A stretch of DNA of 64,000 nt from Paracoccus denitrificans (GCA_005768755.1 VAFL01000006.1:214253-278252), one strand, 5' to 3'. Counted from the first letter of the stretch, positions 8,332 to 17,139 are shown. Program-made: numbers and translations. Notes: a model not told the origin generated them from the letters alone.

Positions 8332-8883
8332 ATGAGCGATCAAAACTCCAATGGGCTACCGCCCGAGGATTCCACGCTGCCCGAGGATTTCATGGATCCG
8401 CTGGCCGACACGGATGAGGAAGTGCAGCGCCTGACCGCCGAACGTGATGAGTTGCGCGACCGCTTCATGCGTGCATTGGCCGATGCCGAAAACGCCCGCA
8501 AGCGCGCAGACAAAGAGCGCCGCGATGCAGAGCGCTATGGCGGCACACGCCTGGCGCGCGACCTTCTTCCCGTCTACGATCACCTGCACAGGGCCCTTGG
8601 CGCCGTGCCAGAGGAACAGCGCGGCGCGAACTCGGCGTTGCTCGAAGGGGTCGAGCTGACCCTGAGAGAGCTTGGGAATGTGTTCGGCAAGCACGGCATC
8701 ACCGTCCTGCGCCCGGAGGTGGGGACAAAATTCGACCCGCAGCTTCACGAGGCGATGTTTGAAGCGCCGCTTCCCGACACGAAGGCTGGCGATATCATCC
8801 AGCTGATGGACCCCGGATTCATGCTGCATGACCGTTTGCTGCGCCCGGCAAAGGTCGGCGTCAGTTCGAACCCCGGCGCGTGA
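8332..8883 (+). CDS. grpE: Nucleotide exchange factor GrpE
   Basis: GrpE releases ADP from DnaK and is a thermosensor of the Hsp70 cycle. The protein has an acidic disordered N-terminus, a long dimerising helix (EVQRLTAERDELRDRFMRAL, then ENARKRADKERRD), and the C-terminal beta domain with GTKFDPQLHEAMFEAP, which inserts into DnaK. I prefer ATG 8332 (183 residues) because AAAGGA sits eight bases upstream. An ATG at 8323 overlapping the hrcA stop gives 186 residues. The gene is adjacent to hrcA as in many alphaproteobacteria; dnaK and dnaJ are not in the window. Confidence 0.94.
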   Translation: MSDQNSNGLPPEDSTLPEDFMDPLADTDEEVQRLTAERDELRDRFMRALADAENARKRADKERRDAERYGGTRLARDLLPVYDHLHRALGAVPEEQRGANSALLEGVELTLRELGNVFGKHGITVLRPEVGTKFDPQLHEAMFEAPLPDTKAGDIIQLMDPGFMLHDRLLRPAKVGVSSNPGA

Positions 8884-8915
8884 TCGTGCCACGATTCCTT
8901 AAGCAAGAGGTTAAA

Positions 8916-9542
8916 ATGCCCAAGTTCCGCCTGGACGACGAAGACGAAGATGAGCGCGAGGATGAGCAGCCGAAGGAAGAGGGGCTTGGCCTGCCGGATG
9001 CCGGCAATATTGGCAAGCTTTACTTCAAATCGCGCAATGTGATCGTTGCTGGCGAGATCAACGACAAGCTGGCGCAGCGCACCGTTGCGCATCTTCTGGC
9101 ATTGTCCGAAGAAAGCGATGAGCCGATCAATATGCTGATCTCCTCGCCCGGCGGCCATGTCGAATCCGGCGACATGATTCATGACATGATCAAGTTCATC
9201 CGGCCGACTGTGCGGTGCATTGGTTCTGGATGGGTCGCTTCGGCCGGCGCGCTGATCTTCGTCGGCGCCGCCAGGGAAAACCGTTATTGCCTGCCCAACA
9301 CCCGCTTCCTTCTTCATCAACCTTCTGGTGGGATCCGCGGGACATCCAGTGACATGATGATTCAGGCCGAACAGGTCCGCCTGATGCGCGAACGTCTGAA
9401 CCAGATTTTCGCCGATGCAACCGGCCAATCTATCGAAAAAGTCGAGAAAGACACCGCGCGTGACTTCTGGCTCAATACGCAGGAGGCACTGGATTACGGC
9501 CTTCTGGGCAAGGTCATTACTTCTGTCGACCAACTGAAGTAA
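8916..9542 (+). CDS. ClpP-type serine protease (ATP-dependent Clp protease proteolytic subunit)
   Basis: The protein belongs to the ClpP/crotonase-like serine peptidases. All three catalytic residues are visible: Ser109 in GWVASAGAL, His134 in FLLHQPSGG and Asp183 in TARDFWL. The 208-residue protein starts at ATG 8916 with AGAGG five bases upstream; a start at 8880 would overlap grpE. Residues 7-22 are very acidic (about a dozen Asp/Glu), unlike standard ClpP. No clpX or clpA follows, so this is probably a second ClpP paralogue, common in Rhodobacterales, and not the main clpP of a clpP-clpX operon. It follows grpE by 32 bases and ends before a strong hairpin. Confidence 0.88.
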   Translation: MPKFRLDDEDEDEREDEQPKEEGLGLPDAGNIGKLYFKSRNVIVAGEINDKLAQRTVAHLLALSEESDEPINMLISSPGGHVESGDMIHDMIKFIRPTVRCIGSGWVASAGALIFVGAARENRYCLPNTRFLLHQPSGGIRGTSSDMMIQAEQVRLMRERLNQIFADATGQSIEKVEKDTARDFWLNTQEALDYGLLGKVITSVDQLK

Positions 9543-9559
9543 TCTGGCGCACGCAAACA

Positions 9560-9593
9560 GGGGCCGGACATGGTGTATGTCCGGCCCCTTCTT
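9560..9593 (+). terminator. Rho-independent terminator after the hrcA-grpE-clpP block
   Basis: A perfect 12-base-pair stem, GGGGCCGGACAT paired with ATGTCCGGCCCC around a five-base loop, is followed by TTCTT. It lies 18 bases after the clpP stop, between convergent genes, and could also slow transcription coming from mtgA on the other strand. Confidence 0.85.
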
Positions 9594-9665
9594 GTTGTCG
9601 GCCCCGTTCTCTGTTCAGCCAAAGGCTTGCGCCCTCATCAGATACCGCTTCACGGGACGACCTTG

Positions 9666-10388
9666 TTACCGAAAGCAGTCGTCGCGTCCGTCCGCGGCAA
9701 TTGTCGCTGCGCCATCGGCGATGGAACGCGACCTTCTGCTGGGTCCCAGCGGCTGGCGCAGTTTCGGTGCCGGAAGTACGGCAGCCAGTCGCGCTGACTG
9801 TATGGCGTTCAGTTGGTCGGGTGCGGTCCCGAAGTGATGCGCGGCTGCCGCATGAATGCCGAATACGCCGGGACCGAATTCGGCCACGTTCAGATAGACT
9901 TCCAGGATGCGTCGTTTGGTCCACACGGCTTCGACAACTGGCGTAAATCCGGCCTCAAGCGCCTTGCGGAACCAACTTCGCCCCTGCCAAAGATAGACGT
10001 TTTTGACGACCTGCTGGCTGAGCGTGGATGCACCACCGCTGCCCCCCGCTGCGACCACCCGGCGGATTTCCTGCATGTCGAAGCCCCAATGCCTGCAGAA
10101 ATTCGCATCTTCTGCCGCCACGACCGAGCGCAGCATGACCGGAGAGATATCTTCGATGCTTGTCCATTCGCGAGGCTGAATGGGGTAGTCGCGTGCGTTG
10201 GTGATGATCGTGAAGGTCGTCGGCGGATTGAAAACCGCAAATATCAGGACCATGAGAAATACAAGGATCAGAAAGCGCCACGCAAGCCAGCCAAGCCAGC
10301 CGGCAACCCACCCAGACAGCGAAAAACGTCGCCGCGATCGGGTCGCGGCGACGTCAATCATGTCAGGTTCATGGGCGCGACGTCGCAT
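9666..10388 (-). CDS. mtgA: Monofunctional biosynthetic peptidoglycan transglycosylase MtgA
   Basis: MtgA polymerises lipid II into glycan strands (glycosyltransferase family 51) at the periplasmic face of the inner membrane. The 240-residue protein has one N-terminal membrane anchor (about residues 27-53, WVAGWLGWLAWRFLILVFL) and the GT51 motifs: EDANFCRHWGFD with the catalytic Glu, GGASTLSQQVVKN, and KRRILEVYLNVAEFGPG. The start is uncertain: ATG 10388 or ATG 10361 (MIDVAATR); neither has a strong ribosome-binding site. A terminator-like hairpin lies within the first codons (separate entry), which is unusual. There is no transpeptidase domain, so it is not a full class A PBP. Confidence 0.93.
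   Translation of the reverse strand: MRRRAHEPDMIDVAATRSRRRFSLSGWVAGWLGWLAWRFLILVFLMVLIFAVFNPPTTFTIITNARDYPIQPREWTSIEDISPVMLRSVVAAEDANFCRHWGFDMQEIRRVVAAGGSGGASTLSQQVVKNVYLWQGRSWFRKALEAGFTPVVEAVWTKRRILEVYLNVAEFGPGVFGIHAAAAHHFGTAPDQLNAIQSARLAAVLPAPKLRQPLGPSRRSRSIADGAATIAADGRDDCFR
10321..10353 (-). terminator. Terminator-like hairpin inside the mtgA leader codons
   Basis: Reading the minus strand, CGTCGCCGCGA and TCGCGGCGACG form a perfect 11-base-pair GC-rich stem with a five-base loop, followed immediately by TTTTT. That is the full signature of an intrinsic terminator, yet it sits in the first codons of mtgA, about 90 bases downstream of the DUF1269 gene stop. It may end the upstream transcript or attenuate mtgA. 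Confidence 0.6.
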
Positions 10389-10440
10389 TATCGCGTCGTC
10401 TCACGACGCGCCGTATCGCGTCAAGCCGAAGTGCTTCGGA

Positions 10441-10977
10441 TCAGCTGCTGGCGGGCGGCGCTGCCGGGACGGGCGCGGCAGGCGAATTCGCGTCCGACAA
10501 CGCCTCGCGCAGACGTGCTTCGTCTTCATTCGACAGCGAACTCTGGATGACCCGGCCGCGCTTGTGGAACTCCTTGATACGGTCCAGCACCTTGTCAGCC
10601 GTCATCTCGCGCACCAGCAGGAACACGGCGGAACCGCCCGGCGTCACTTTCTGGCCAACTTCGCGCATGAAGTCGTCATTTACGCCGTAATCTGAAAGAT
10701 AACCCGCCAATGCGCCAGAGCCGGCCCCTACGGCGGCGCCGACAAGCGGGTTCAGAAACAGCAGTCCGACCAGTGTTCCCCAGAATGTTCCGCCCAATGC
10801 GCCTGCCGCCGTCAGGTTCATCGCCTGATGCAGCTGGATGTCGTCGGCAGCGGGCCGGGTGACAACAACTGCGTCCTCAAGCTTGATTAGGTATTCGCTT
10901 TGCAATTTGACCAGTTCGGCACGCAATTCAAAACCAGATGCCTCATCATCAAAGGCAATCACAAGAAGATCAGACAT
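10441..10977 (-). CDS. DUF1269 family membrane-associated protein
   Basis: The 178-residue protein starts at ATG 10977 (MSDLLVIAFDDE), with AAGGA six bases upstream. Longer readings have no family support. The N-terminal half is a soluble ferredoxin-like fold with RAELVKLQSEYLIKLEDAVV. A glycine-zipper-like hydrophobic stretch follows (ALGGTFWGTLVGLLFLNPLV, then GAAVGAGSGALAGYLSDYG), then DDFMREVGQKVTPGGSAVFL and an Ala/Pro-rich tail. This matches DUF1269, whose function is unknown; some members are stress-induced. It is read toward mtgA, 52 bases away. Confidence 0.85.
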   Translation of the reverse strand: MSDLLVIAFDDEASGFELRAELVKLQSEYLIKLEDAVVVTRPAADDIQLHQAMNLTAAGALGGTFWGTLVGLLFLNPLVGAAVGAGSGALAGYLSDYGVNDDFMREVGQKVTPGGSAVFLLVREMTADKVLDRIKEFHKRGRVIQSSLSNEDEARLREALSDANSPAAPVPAAPPASS

Positions 10978-11137
10978 CTTAATTCCTTTCGGTTCTGGAA
11001 AGTTCGACCCGCATCGCCGTTCGCGGATCGCTTGCATGCGGCGTTTCTGATGCACAACTCGCATCTACTCGGGCAGGTTCCTCTGGACATTTTGCGGCGT
11101 ACACGTTTCCTTACCTGCACAAAAGCAGGAGGTTTCG

Positions 11138-11917
11138 ATGGATCTTGGCATTCGCGGCAAGCGTGCGCTGGTATGTGCCGCGTCGAAGGGGTTGGGTCGT
11201 GGCTGTGCCGAGGCGCTGGCAGCGGAAGGCGTTGATCTCATCATCAATGCGCGCGGCGAGGAAGCGCTTTCCAAAACGGCGGACGAGATTGCAAAGCAAT
11301 ACGCCGTCAGCGTGGCCTTCGTTCCTGCAGACATAACGACGGAAGAAGGGCGCAAGGCTGTACTCGCCGAGGCAGGTGACATAGACATTCTTGTCAACAA
11401 TGCCGGGGGGCCGCCTCCGGGTCATTGGCTTGACTGGACCCGCGATGATTTCATCAAGGCGATCGATTCCAACATGTTGACAGCGGTTGCGCTGATGCAG
11501 GCCACGGTGCCAGGAATGATCGAGCGCGGATGGGGGCGCGTCGTCAATATAACTTCGGCTGCCGTGCGCGCACCGATTCCGGTTCTGGGGCTTTCAAACA
11601 CTGCACGCACGGGCCTGACGGGCTTCGTTGCCGGGATGTCCCGCGATGTTGCGAAGCACGGTGTCATCGTCAACAACCTGTTGCCTGGCTTGCACGCCAC
11701 AGCGCGCGCCGACAGTCTGGATGGCGGCACTGCCAAGACCGAGGGGATTTCGATCGATGAGGCGCGTGCCAGGCGTCAGGCCAATATTCCCGTTGGCCGA
11801 TACGGCGAAGCAGAGGATTTCGGTGCGGCCTGTGCATTCCTGTGTAGTGAGCATGCGAAATTCATCGTCGGACAAAACCTTCTGCTCGACGGTGGCGCGC
11901 TGAACGTCAGCATCTAG
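11138..11917 (+). CDS. SDR family oxidoreductase, atypical (lacks catalytic Tyr/Lys)
   Basis: This 259-residue Rossmann-fold protein resembles 3-oxoacyl-ACP reductase-like short-chain dehydrogenases: a nucleotide-binding ASKGLGRG loop at 15-22, NNAGG at 87-91, Ser140 in NITS, and a C-terminal GQNLLLDGG. The canonical YxxxK pair is replaced: the aligned segment reads LSNTARTGL, giving Ser153 for Tyr and Arg157 for Lys. A known conserved SDR subgroup has this feature, so the gene is probably intact and not decaying. Its substrate and even its catalytic activity are uncertain. An AGGAGG ribosome-binding site precedes the ATG by five bases. It stands alone between divergent and convergent neighbours. 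Confidence 0.88.
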   Translation: MDLGIRGKRALVCAASKGLGRGCAEALAAEGVDLIINARGEEALSKTADEIAKQYAVSVAFVPADITTEEGRKAVLAEAGDIDILVNNAGGPPPGHWLDWTRDDFIKAIDSNMLTAVALMQATVPGMIERGWGRVVNITSAAVRAPIPVLGLSNTARTGLTGFVAGMSRDVAKHGVIVNNLLPGLHATARADSLDGGTAKTEGISIDEARARRQANIPVGRYGEAEDFGAACAFLCSEHAKFIVGQNLLLDGGALNVSI

Positions 11918-12111
11918 TTTGCCGCGAACAGACCAGCGCCATATCACGCGGGTCACATGTGTGAAGACCGCTCTAATCATCTGGAGTTCCCCCGGGGAGG
12001 AATTCTTCGGCGTCCATTCAGCTGCTTCCGCATTCCTATCCCAGGTGAGCAGTGGCAGCGTTGCGGATGTTGGCCGACGACCAGATTTGCTCGCCATCAT
12101 CCGCACCTTCG
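11918..12111. other. Intergenic region between convergent SDR gene and flgI
   Basis: These 194 bases separate convergent genes. I see no convincing gene; open frames here lack a recognisable protein or a good ribosome-binding site. A CCCCCGGGG core around 11990 is GC-rich, but there is no clear stem followed by a T-run. Confidence 0.4.
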
Positions 12112-13215
12112 CTAGTTGACGACGATCTCAGCATGCAGTGCTCCGGCTGCGTGTATCGCTTTCAGAATGTCGATCAGGTCCCTGGGTGAGACACCAAGCG
12201 CATTCAATCCAGCGACGACGTCCGACAAGGATGAGCTACTCTGTACTTCGGCGAAACCTATTCCTGCTTCTTCCGTGATATCTGCCGCACCTTCTTGAAC
12301 GACTACCGTTTCACCCGCCGCGAACGGATTTGGCTGGGATACGAGCGGCGTCTGCTGGACGCGCAGGGTCAGGTTGCCCTGTGATACCGCGACCCTGGAA
12401 ACCCGCACATCCTCCCCCATCACGATTGTCCCAGAGCGGTGATCGATCACGACACGCGCCTTGCTTTCAGTTTCGACAACGACGTTCTCGATACGGCTCA
12501 ACACACGGGCGGGATTTACGTCGCCGAGCTGGGTCAGATCGAGAGAAACGGTTCCTGCATCGGTCATTTCAGCGATCTGGCCGATCCCGCTGGCATTTAC
12601 TGCTGCCTCAATTCGGGCTGCTGTCGTGAAATCGGGCTGCTTCAAAGCCAGCCTGATATTCTGAAGCGTCATGAAATCGAACGCGACCTCACGTTCAACC
12701 CTGGCGCCCGAGGGAACCGAGCCAGATGTCGGAACGCCCTGTACGACAGATGCGTTCTCTGCCGTTGCAGAGACGCCACCCGCGATGACGGACCCCTGTG
12801 CGACGGCATAAACATCTCCGTCCGCAGCGCTGAGAGGCGTCATGACAAGCGTCCCGCCCATCAGGCTTTCAGCGTCCCCAATGGCAGACACCGTGACATC
12901 AATCTGTGCCCCAGATCTTGCGAAAGGCGGCAACACCGCCGTAACCATCACTGCCGCAACGTTCTTGGGTCTGAACTGATCCGAACCGACATTGACGCCC
13001 AGCCGCTCAAGCAGTGTGACCATCATGTCTTCCGTATAGGGCGCGTTGCGCAGGCTATCGCCGGTGCCGTTCAGACCGACCACAAGGCCGTAGCCGACCA
13101 AGTCGTTTCCACGCACACCGTCGAACACAACTATGTCTTTAAGTCTGATGCTGGCGGCGTATGACGGCATTGCCATACATACCGTCACAATCAGGGTCAG
13201 GATGCGAATAATCAT
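12112..13215 (-). CDS. flgI: Flagellar P-ring protein FlgI
   Basis: FlgI forms the periplasmic P-ring around the flagellar rod. The 367-residue precursor has a Sec signal peptide of about 20 residues (MIIRILTLIVTVCMAMPSYA) and the family N-terminus IRLKDIVVFDGVRGNDLVGY, followed by GLVVGLNGTGD. The C-terminus has LNALGVSPRDLIDILKAI followed by GALHAEIVV. Length and motifs are normal. Its start overlaps the flgL stop by four bases, and it is the last gene of the visible motB-flgE-flgK-flgL-flgI cluster. The chaperone gene flgA and the L-ring gene flgH are not in the window. Confidence 0.96.
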   Translation of the reverse strand: MIIRILTLIVTVCMAMPSYAASIRLKDIVVFDGVRGNDLVGYGLVVGLNGTGDSLRNAPYTEDMMVTLLERLGVNVGSDQFRPKNVAAVMVTAVLPPFARSGAQIDVTVSAIGDAESLMGGTLVMTPLSAADGDVYAVAQGSVIAGGVSATAENASVVQGVPTSGSVPSGARVEREVAFDFMTLQNIRLALKQPDFTTAARIEAAVNASGIGQIAEMTDAGTVSLDLTQLGDVNPARVLSRIENVVVETESKARVVIDHRSGTIVMGEDVRVSRVAVSQGNLTLRVQQTPLVSQPNPFAAGETVVVQEGAADITEEAGIGFAEVQSSSSLSDVVAGLNALGVSPRDLIDILKAIHAAGALHAEIVVN

Positions 13216-14231
13216 AGATGCTTTGCCAGGCTAAGGTTCGATAATCGGACGGTCATGGCATAAACAGCTTCCATTGCCGCTTCGGCCTGAACCAGCTGGC
13301 TTCCGGCTTCGTAGGAATCTGACGAGATCAGGTTCGCCCGTTCCATTTTCAGACTTGTAGAAAGGCTATCCAAGCGAACGGAAGCACGCTCTATAGTCTC
13401 TTCGGTACTTCCCAGATCCGCTCTGGCCAGGGTCAGAAGTGAGTTGCCCTTGGCAAGATGCCCTCCACCAGCGCGCATTATTGCAGGATGGGCGGTTTGA
13501 TCGCCGCTAAATGCGCCCCGAGATACCAGGGCGCCCAATGTCAGGCCCAGCAGAACGCTGCGAACTCCGGGACCGTTTGCCGTCTGCTCAAAACTTATCG
13601 AAGTAGATGTATCTATTCCGAAATGAGTGCCGCCGTTGTGCGAGCCACGATAAGCAATATCTGAAAAACCGCCACCTCCCGGCGCAGCATCAAACCAGTT
13701 TTCAAGACGCTGTAATGCTTCTTCGGTCGTGGATGCGCCGGAAATAACCGATTGGGCATGACCCACCAGATCGTCTGCATTGATGAGGGGCGGGATGTTT
13801 ACCTTAGCGCCTGACATAACGAAGCGCCCGCCGACATTCGCATTCAATGCTGATATCGCCGCGCTGAGATGGTTGTCGGCCACTGATGCCGTTTTCAGCA
13901 GCGTGTGTTCGACGGCCAGCGACGTATCGGACAGCATGTTGACAGAGAAGGATTCGGCGATATTTGCGACTGTCCCAAATGCTGTCTGCATGGCAGCCGC
14001 CGTGGCGGCGGCTTCCTTTGTGGTGCGACGAAAGGCGTCGGCTTTATTTATGCCGCTTTCAAGCCGGTCAAGTTTAAGAAAATCACCATTGAGATGTTTT
14101 GCGATGTCGGACTTCAGCCCGGTCGTGACCTCGTAGGTGAGTTTCTGAATATCGCTGCGAAGCGCCGAATTTGCGCGACGGAGTGTGAAGAACCGCGATA
14201 AATCGCCGACTGATACAAAGTTCATCCTCAA
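13212..14231 (-). CDS. flgL: Flagellar hook-filament junction protein FlgL
   Basis: FlgL (HAP3) joins hook and filament. The 339-residue protein has flagellin-like helical N- and C-terminal ends: LSRFFTLRRANSALRSDIQK near the start, and a C-terminal AEAAMEAVYAMTVRLSNLSL. The middle is variable. It overlaps flgK upstream and flgI downstream by four bases each, indicating one polycistronic transcript. In Rhodobacterales this protein is often annotated only as flagellin-like; the position right after flgK supports FlgL. Confidence 0.9.
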   Translation of the reverse strand: MRMNFVSVGDLSRFFTLRRANSALRSDIQKLTYEVTTGLKSDIAKHLNGDFLKLDRLESGINKADAFRRTTKEAAATAAAMQTAFGTVANIAESFSVNMLSDTSLAVEHTLLKTASVADNHLSAAISALNANVGGRFVMSGAKVNIPPLINADDLVGHAQSVISGASTTEEALQRLENWFDAAPGGGGFSDIAYRGSHNGGTHFGIDTSTSISFEQTANGPGVRSVLLGLTLGALVSRGAFSGDQTAHPAIMRAGGGHLAKGNSLLTLARADLGSTEETIERASVRLDSLSTSLKMERANLISSDSYEAGSQLVQAEAAMEAVYAMTVRLSNLSLAKHL

Positions 14232-15682
14232 ATCCTCAGAATCTGATCAAGCATTTCATCAACAACCTGGATGACCTTGGCGTTGGCCGCGTAAGCCTTT
14301 TCAAGTTGAAGCAGCATTTCCATCTCTCGGTCGCTGTCGACACCATCCGCGAGAAGTGCATCCTGCAGCGAGGTCTGCAGCGTCAGATCATGGGTTCGCA
14401 GCGTTTCGTTGGACAGGCGCCGCGATGACACATCTGATAGAAGTGCCGACGCAAATGTGCCTATGCTGCCGGAGCCGGATGCAAGATCAGAATTGAAAGG
14501 CAGCGATGTCGACATCGCCTGCCTTAACTTTTCCAAGCGTGCACTGTCGCCCGTGTCGCCCTCGGTGAGGGCATAAATGCCGTCGCGAATTCGCGAAACC
14601 TCGCCCCCTTGGCTTTCGTCAACAGCGGGGTTCACGCGCAGCCTTTGTGCGAGCCCTCGCTGGGTGGCGGCATCGATTGGCCCTTCGGCGTCGACAAACA
14701 GACCCGATCCGCCTGCGGCAATTGTCGAATCGATTGTCGGATCGGCGAAGCGATCATGCAGCTCGCGCGCAAGACTGTCTATGCTGGTCTGCGCAGAGGG
14801 TGCGTAATTGTCGCGAAGGTTGAAAAGCTCTGACAGTGAGCCGCCGGAAAATAGCCCCATATCTGCCTGGGACGCTTCGACACCGTCTATTGAGAGCCTT
14901 CCAAGCTGTGGAGAGGAATTGTCAATATAAGGTGTCATTTGGCCCGTGAGCGTATAGCTGAGCTTGGTCGGCGATTTGCCGTCCAGCAGCACCGCGCCGC
15001 TTTGCGTGAACAGGGCGATGCGACCGTTTTCCCGGGGAACTTCGCGGACGGGAACGATACTGGAAATGCTATCGACGACTGCACGCCGCGCATCCTCCAG
15101 TGATGCAGTGTCGCGGTTGTTCGCCTTTTCGACGATGATCTGCCGGTTAAGGCGCGCCACTTCAGCCAGACTGTTGTTAAGCGTAGTAACCTGCCCCTCA
15201 ATAAGCCTATCCGCATTGGTGCGTGTATTTTGGATAGATGTGCTTATGGTGTTGATCTTCGTGGCCAGCCGCTGCGCGGATTCGGAAACTGACCTGAGGC
15301 GGACCTGACTGTCAGGTCGGCTGGAGGCGGCGATCAACGCTGTCTCCATTTCCGAAATCAGGGAGGACAGAGACCCGCTGTCCTGTGGCGCACCGATCGC
15401 AGCCTCGACATCGCTGTAGAAATTGAATGTAACCGATGACTTTGCGAATGCGGCATTCGACAATCGATAGTCCGCAAGAACGGTGTCGGAAATGATCCGG
15501 CTGACCCCGTCGACATGAACGCCGCCGCCATTTCCCGCCAGGACGCGCGGCGAAAGGGCAATTTCGCGCCGTGAGTAGCCGGGAGTCAGTGCATTGGCGA
15601 GGTTGGAAGAGACAACCTCGGCGCTGCGCGATGTGGCGGTGAGCCCGCTGATGGCGTTGTTAAGTGCGTTTGCGATGCTCAT
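14228..15682 (-). CDS. flgK: Flagellar hook-associated protein FlgK
   Basis: FlgK (HAP1) is the first junction protein between hook and filament and is exported by the flagellar type III system. The 484-residue protein begins with the rod/hook-type N-terminus (MSIANALNNAISGLTATSRS, then SNLANALTPGYSRR) and ends with the matching C-terminal helix (EKAYAANAKVIQVVDEMLDQ). The two ends pair in the D0 domain, and the middle forms the variable D2/D3 domains. It starts 11 bases after the flgE stop and overlaps flgL by four bases. No signal peptide is expected or seen. Confidence 0.95.
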   Translation of the reverse strand: MSIANALNNAISGLTATSRSAEVVSSNLANALTPGYSRREIALSPRVLAGNGGGVHVDGVSRIISDTVLADYRLSNAAFAKSSVTFNFYSDVEAAIGAPQDSGSLSSLISEMETALIAASSRPDSQVRLRSVSESAQRLATKINTISTSIQNTRTNADRLIEGQVTTLNNSLAEVARLNRQIIVEKANNRDTASLEDARRAVVDSISSIVPVREVPRENGRIALFTQSGAVLLDGKSPTKLSYTLTGQMTPYIDNSSPQLGRLSIDGVEASQADMGLFSGGSLSELFNLRDNYAPSAQTSIDSLARELHDRFADPTIDSTIAAGGSGLFVDAEGPIDAATQRGLAQRLRVNPAVDESQGGEVSRIRDGIYALTEGDTGDSARLEKLRQAMSTSLPFNSDLASGSGSIGTFASALLSDVSSRRLSNETLRTHDLTLQTSLQDALLADGVDSDREMEMLLQLEKAYAANAKVIQVVDEMLDQILRI

Positions 15683-15693
15683 GCCATGCTCAC

Positions 15694-17055
15694 TCAGCGT
15701 TTGATATTCGTGGTTTCTTGCAGCATTTCGTCAACGGTCTGGATCACTTTCGCATTCGAGGAATAGGCACGCTGCGTCTGGATCAGGTCTGTCAGTTCGG
15801 CCGCGACATCCGTTGTCGATCCTTCGCGGGCATAGCCGACAATCGCACCCGTGGGCCCATCGCCGGCATCCCAAAGAAAGAATGAGCCGGAATCGGGTGA
15901 AACCTTGTAAGTTTGGTTATTCAGCGAAATCAGGCCATTCGGGTTCGGCACGTCCACAAGCGGGATCTGGTAGATCGTGCGGATGAAGCCAGTGTCATAG
16001 GTGGCGCGGATATAGCCGTTCTCGTCGACTTCGATGGCGGTCAGATTGCCGACTGGAGAGCCGTCTTTTGTGATGTTCGTCTGCGCAAAGTTGTCACCAA
16101 GCTGTGTAAGGCCGTTCGGATCGCCCAGCTTGCCGATAGTAACGGTCATCGGATCACCAGCATAGGTCGACGTCGTTCCGACTGTAAGCGCCAGGTTTCC
16201 GGTCGCCGGATCGTAGTCAGGGTGAGGATTCCCAGCCGTATCCAGAACTTGTGAAAGCGTCCCGCCGCGGGTCTGATCGTTTGCGAAGATCAGCGTGAGC
16301 GAAGCGACGATGCTTTCGTCATTGACCGTCGCCGGGTCGTCGGCCGTGGCAGAATCGCGCAACTCCATCGTCCAGGTATTCGACATGCCGTCGGCATGAG
16401 TTGTCGACGGGGCAAAGCTGACATTCAGCGCCTCGGACGTACCGAGATTTCCGAAATATTCGATCTTGGACGTGAGTGCATCGGACGCGCCGCCAGCTTC
16501 GGTGCTGGTGGCTGGAAGGTTGATCCCGAGGTTCATTTTCGTCGTGGGGTCGCCGGCGGTCTGATTGGCGTTTACCACCACCGGTTCAAGCCCGCCCATC
16601 GTATCGCGCGGCATCAGGGGGATGGTGCCGTCGGCATTGGCGGGCCAGCCAAGCAGGACCAGTCCGGATTCTGTCCGCAGCACGCCATTTGCATCCGTTC
16701 GGAAAGAACCGGTCGTCGTCATCATCATCGGTTGATCGCCAAACTGGTTGTCGATCGATGCCGAGGGCACGACGGGAAGCATTCCGCGTCCGGAAATTGC
16801 CAGATCGGTCGGATTCGATGTTGGCACTAACGTGCCGCGCTGATCGATCAACCGCGCAGTGGAAGCGCGCACGCCACCGGCCGAGTACACCCCCGCCCCC
16901 CGCGCCTGGTTGATGACCATCCCTTCGAAGTCAGCGATAATGCGTTTGTAGCCGAAGGTCCCCGAATTGGAGATATTGTCCGAGATTGTTGCCAGGCGCG
17001 TGGCATTTGCCGCGAGGCCAGCAACACCGGCATTCAGCGAAGACGAGATCGACAT
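15694..17055 (-). CDS. flgE: Flagellar hook protein FlgE
   Basis: FlgE is the building block of the flagellar hook. The 453-residue protein has the flagellar rod/hook N-terminal motif ATISDNISNSGTFGYKR near residues 22-38, an FlgE-type middle domain, and the C-terminal helix QTQRAYSSNAKVIQTVDEML. The aspartate-rich and threonine-rich central part is variable, as usual. It lies between motB and flgK. The 84 bases upstream of its start, between it and motB, may hold an additional promoter, but no confident flagellar sigma-factor motif is visible. Confidence 0.95.
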   Translation of the reverse strand: MSISSSLNAGVAGLAANATRLATISDNISNSGTFGYKRIIADFEGMVINQARGAGVYSAGGVRASTARLIDQRGTLVPTSNPTDLAISGRGMLPVVPSASIDNQFGDQPMMMTTTGSFRTDANGVLRTESGLVLLGWPANADGTIPLMPRDTMGGLEPVVVNANQTAGDPTTKMNLGINLPATSTEAGGASDALTSKIEYFGNLGTSEALNVSFAPSTTHADGMSNTWTMELRDSATADDPATVNDESIVASLTLIFANDQTRGGTLSQVLDTAGNPHPDYDPATGNLALTVGTTSTYAGDPMTVTIGKLGDPNGLTQLGDNFAQTNITKDGSPVGNLTAIEVDENGYIRATYDTGFIRTIYQIPLVDVPNPNGLISLNNQTYKVSPDSGSFFLWDAGDGPTGAIVGYAREGSTTDVAAELTDLIQTQRAYSSNAKVIQTVDEMLQETTNIKR

Positions 17056-17139
17056 TCATTCACCCTTATGCGTGAGTCGTTTTCTGCAAGCTGCATGAGA
17101 ATGTTTAAGATCATCCTAATGGGCACCTGGCAGCGACGC

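Noticed and set aside
11594..12106. 170-codon open frame on the minus strand downstream of flgI
   Set aside because: Two thirds of it is antisense to the intact SDR gene, the N-terminal part matches nothing I recognise, and there is no good ribosome-binding site.
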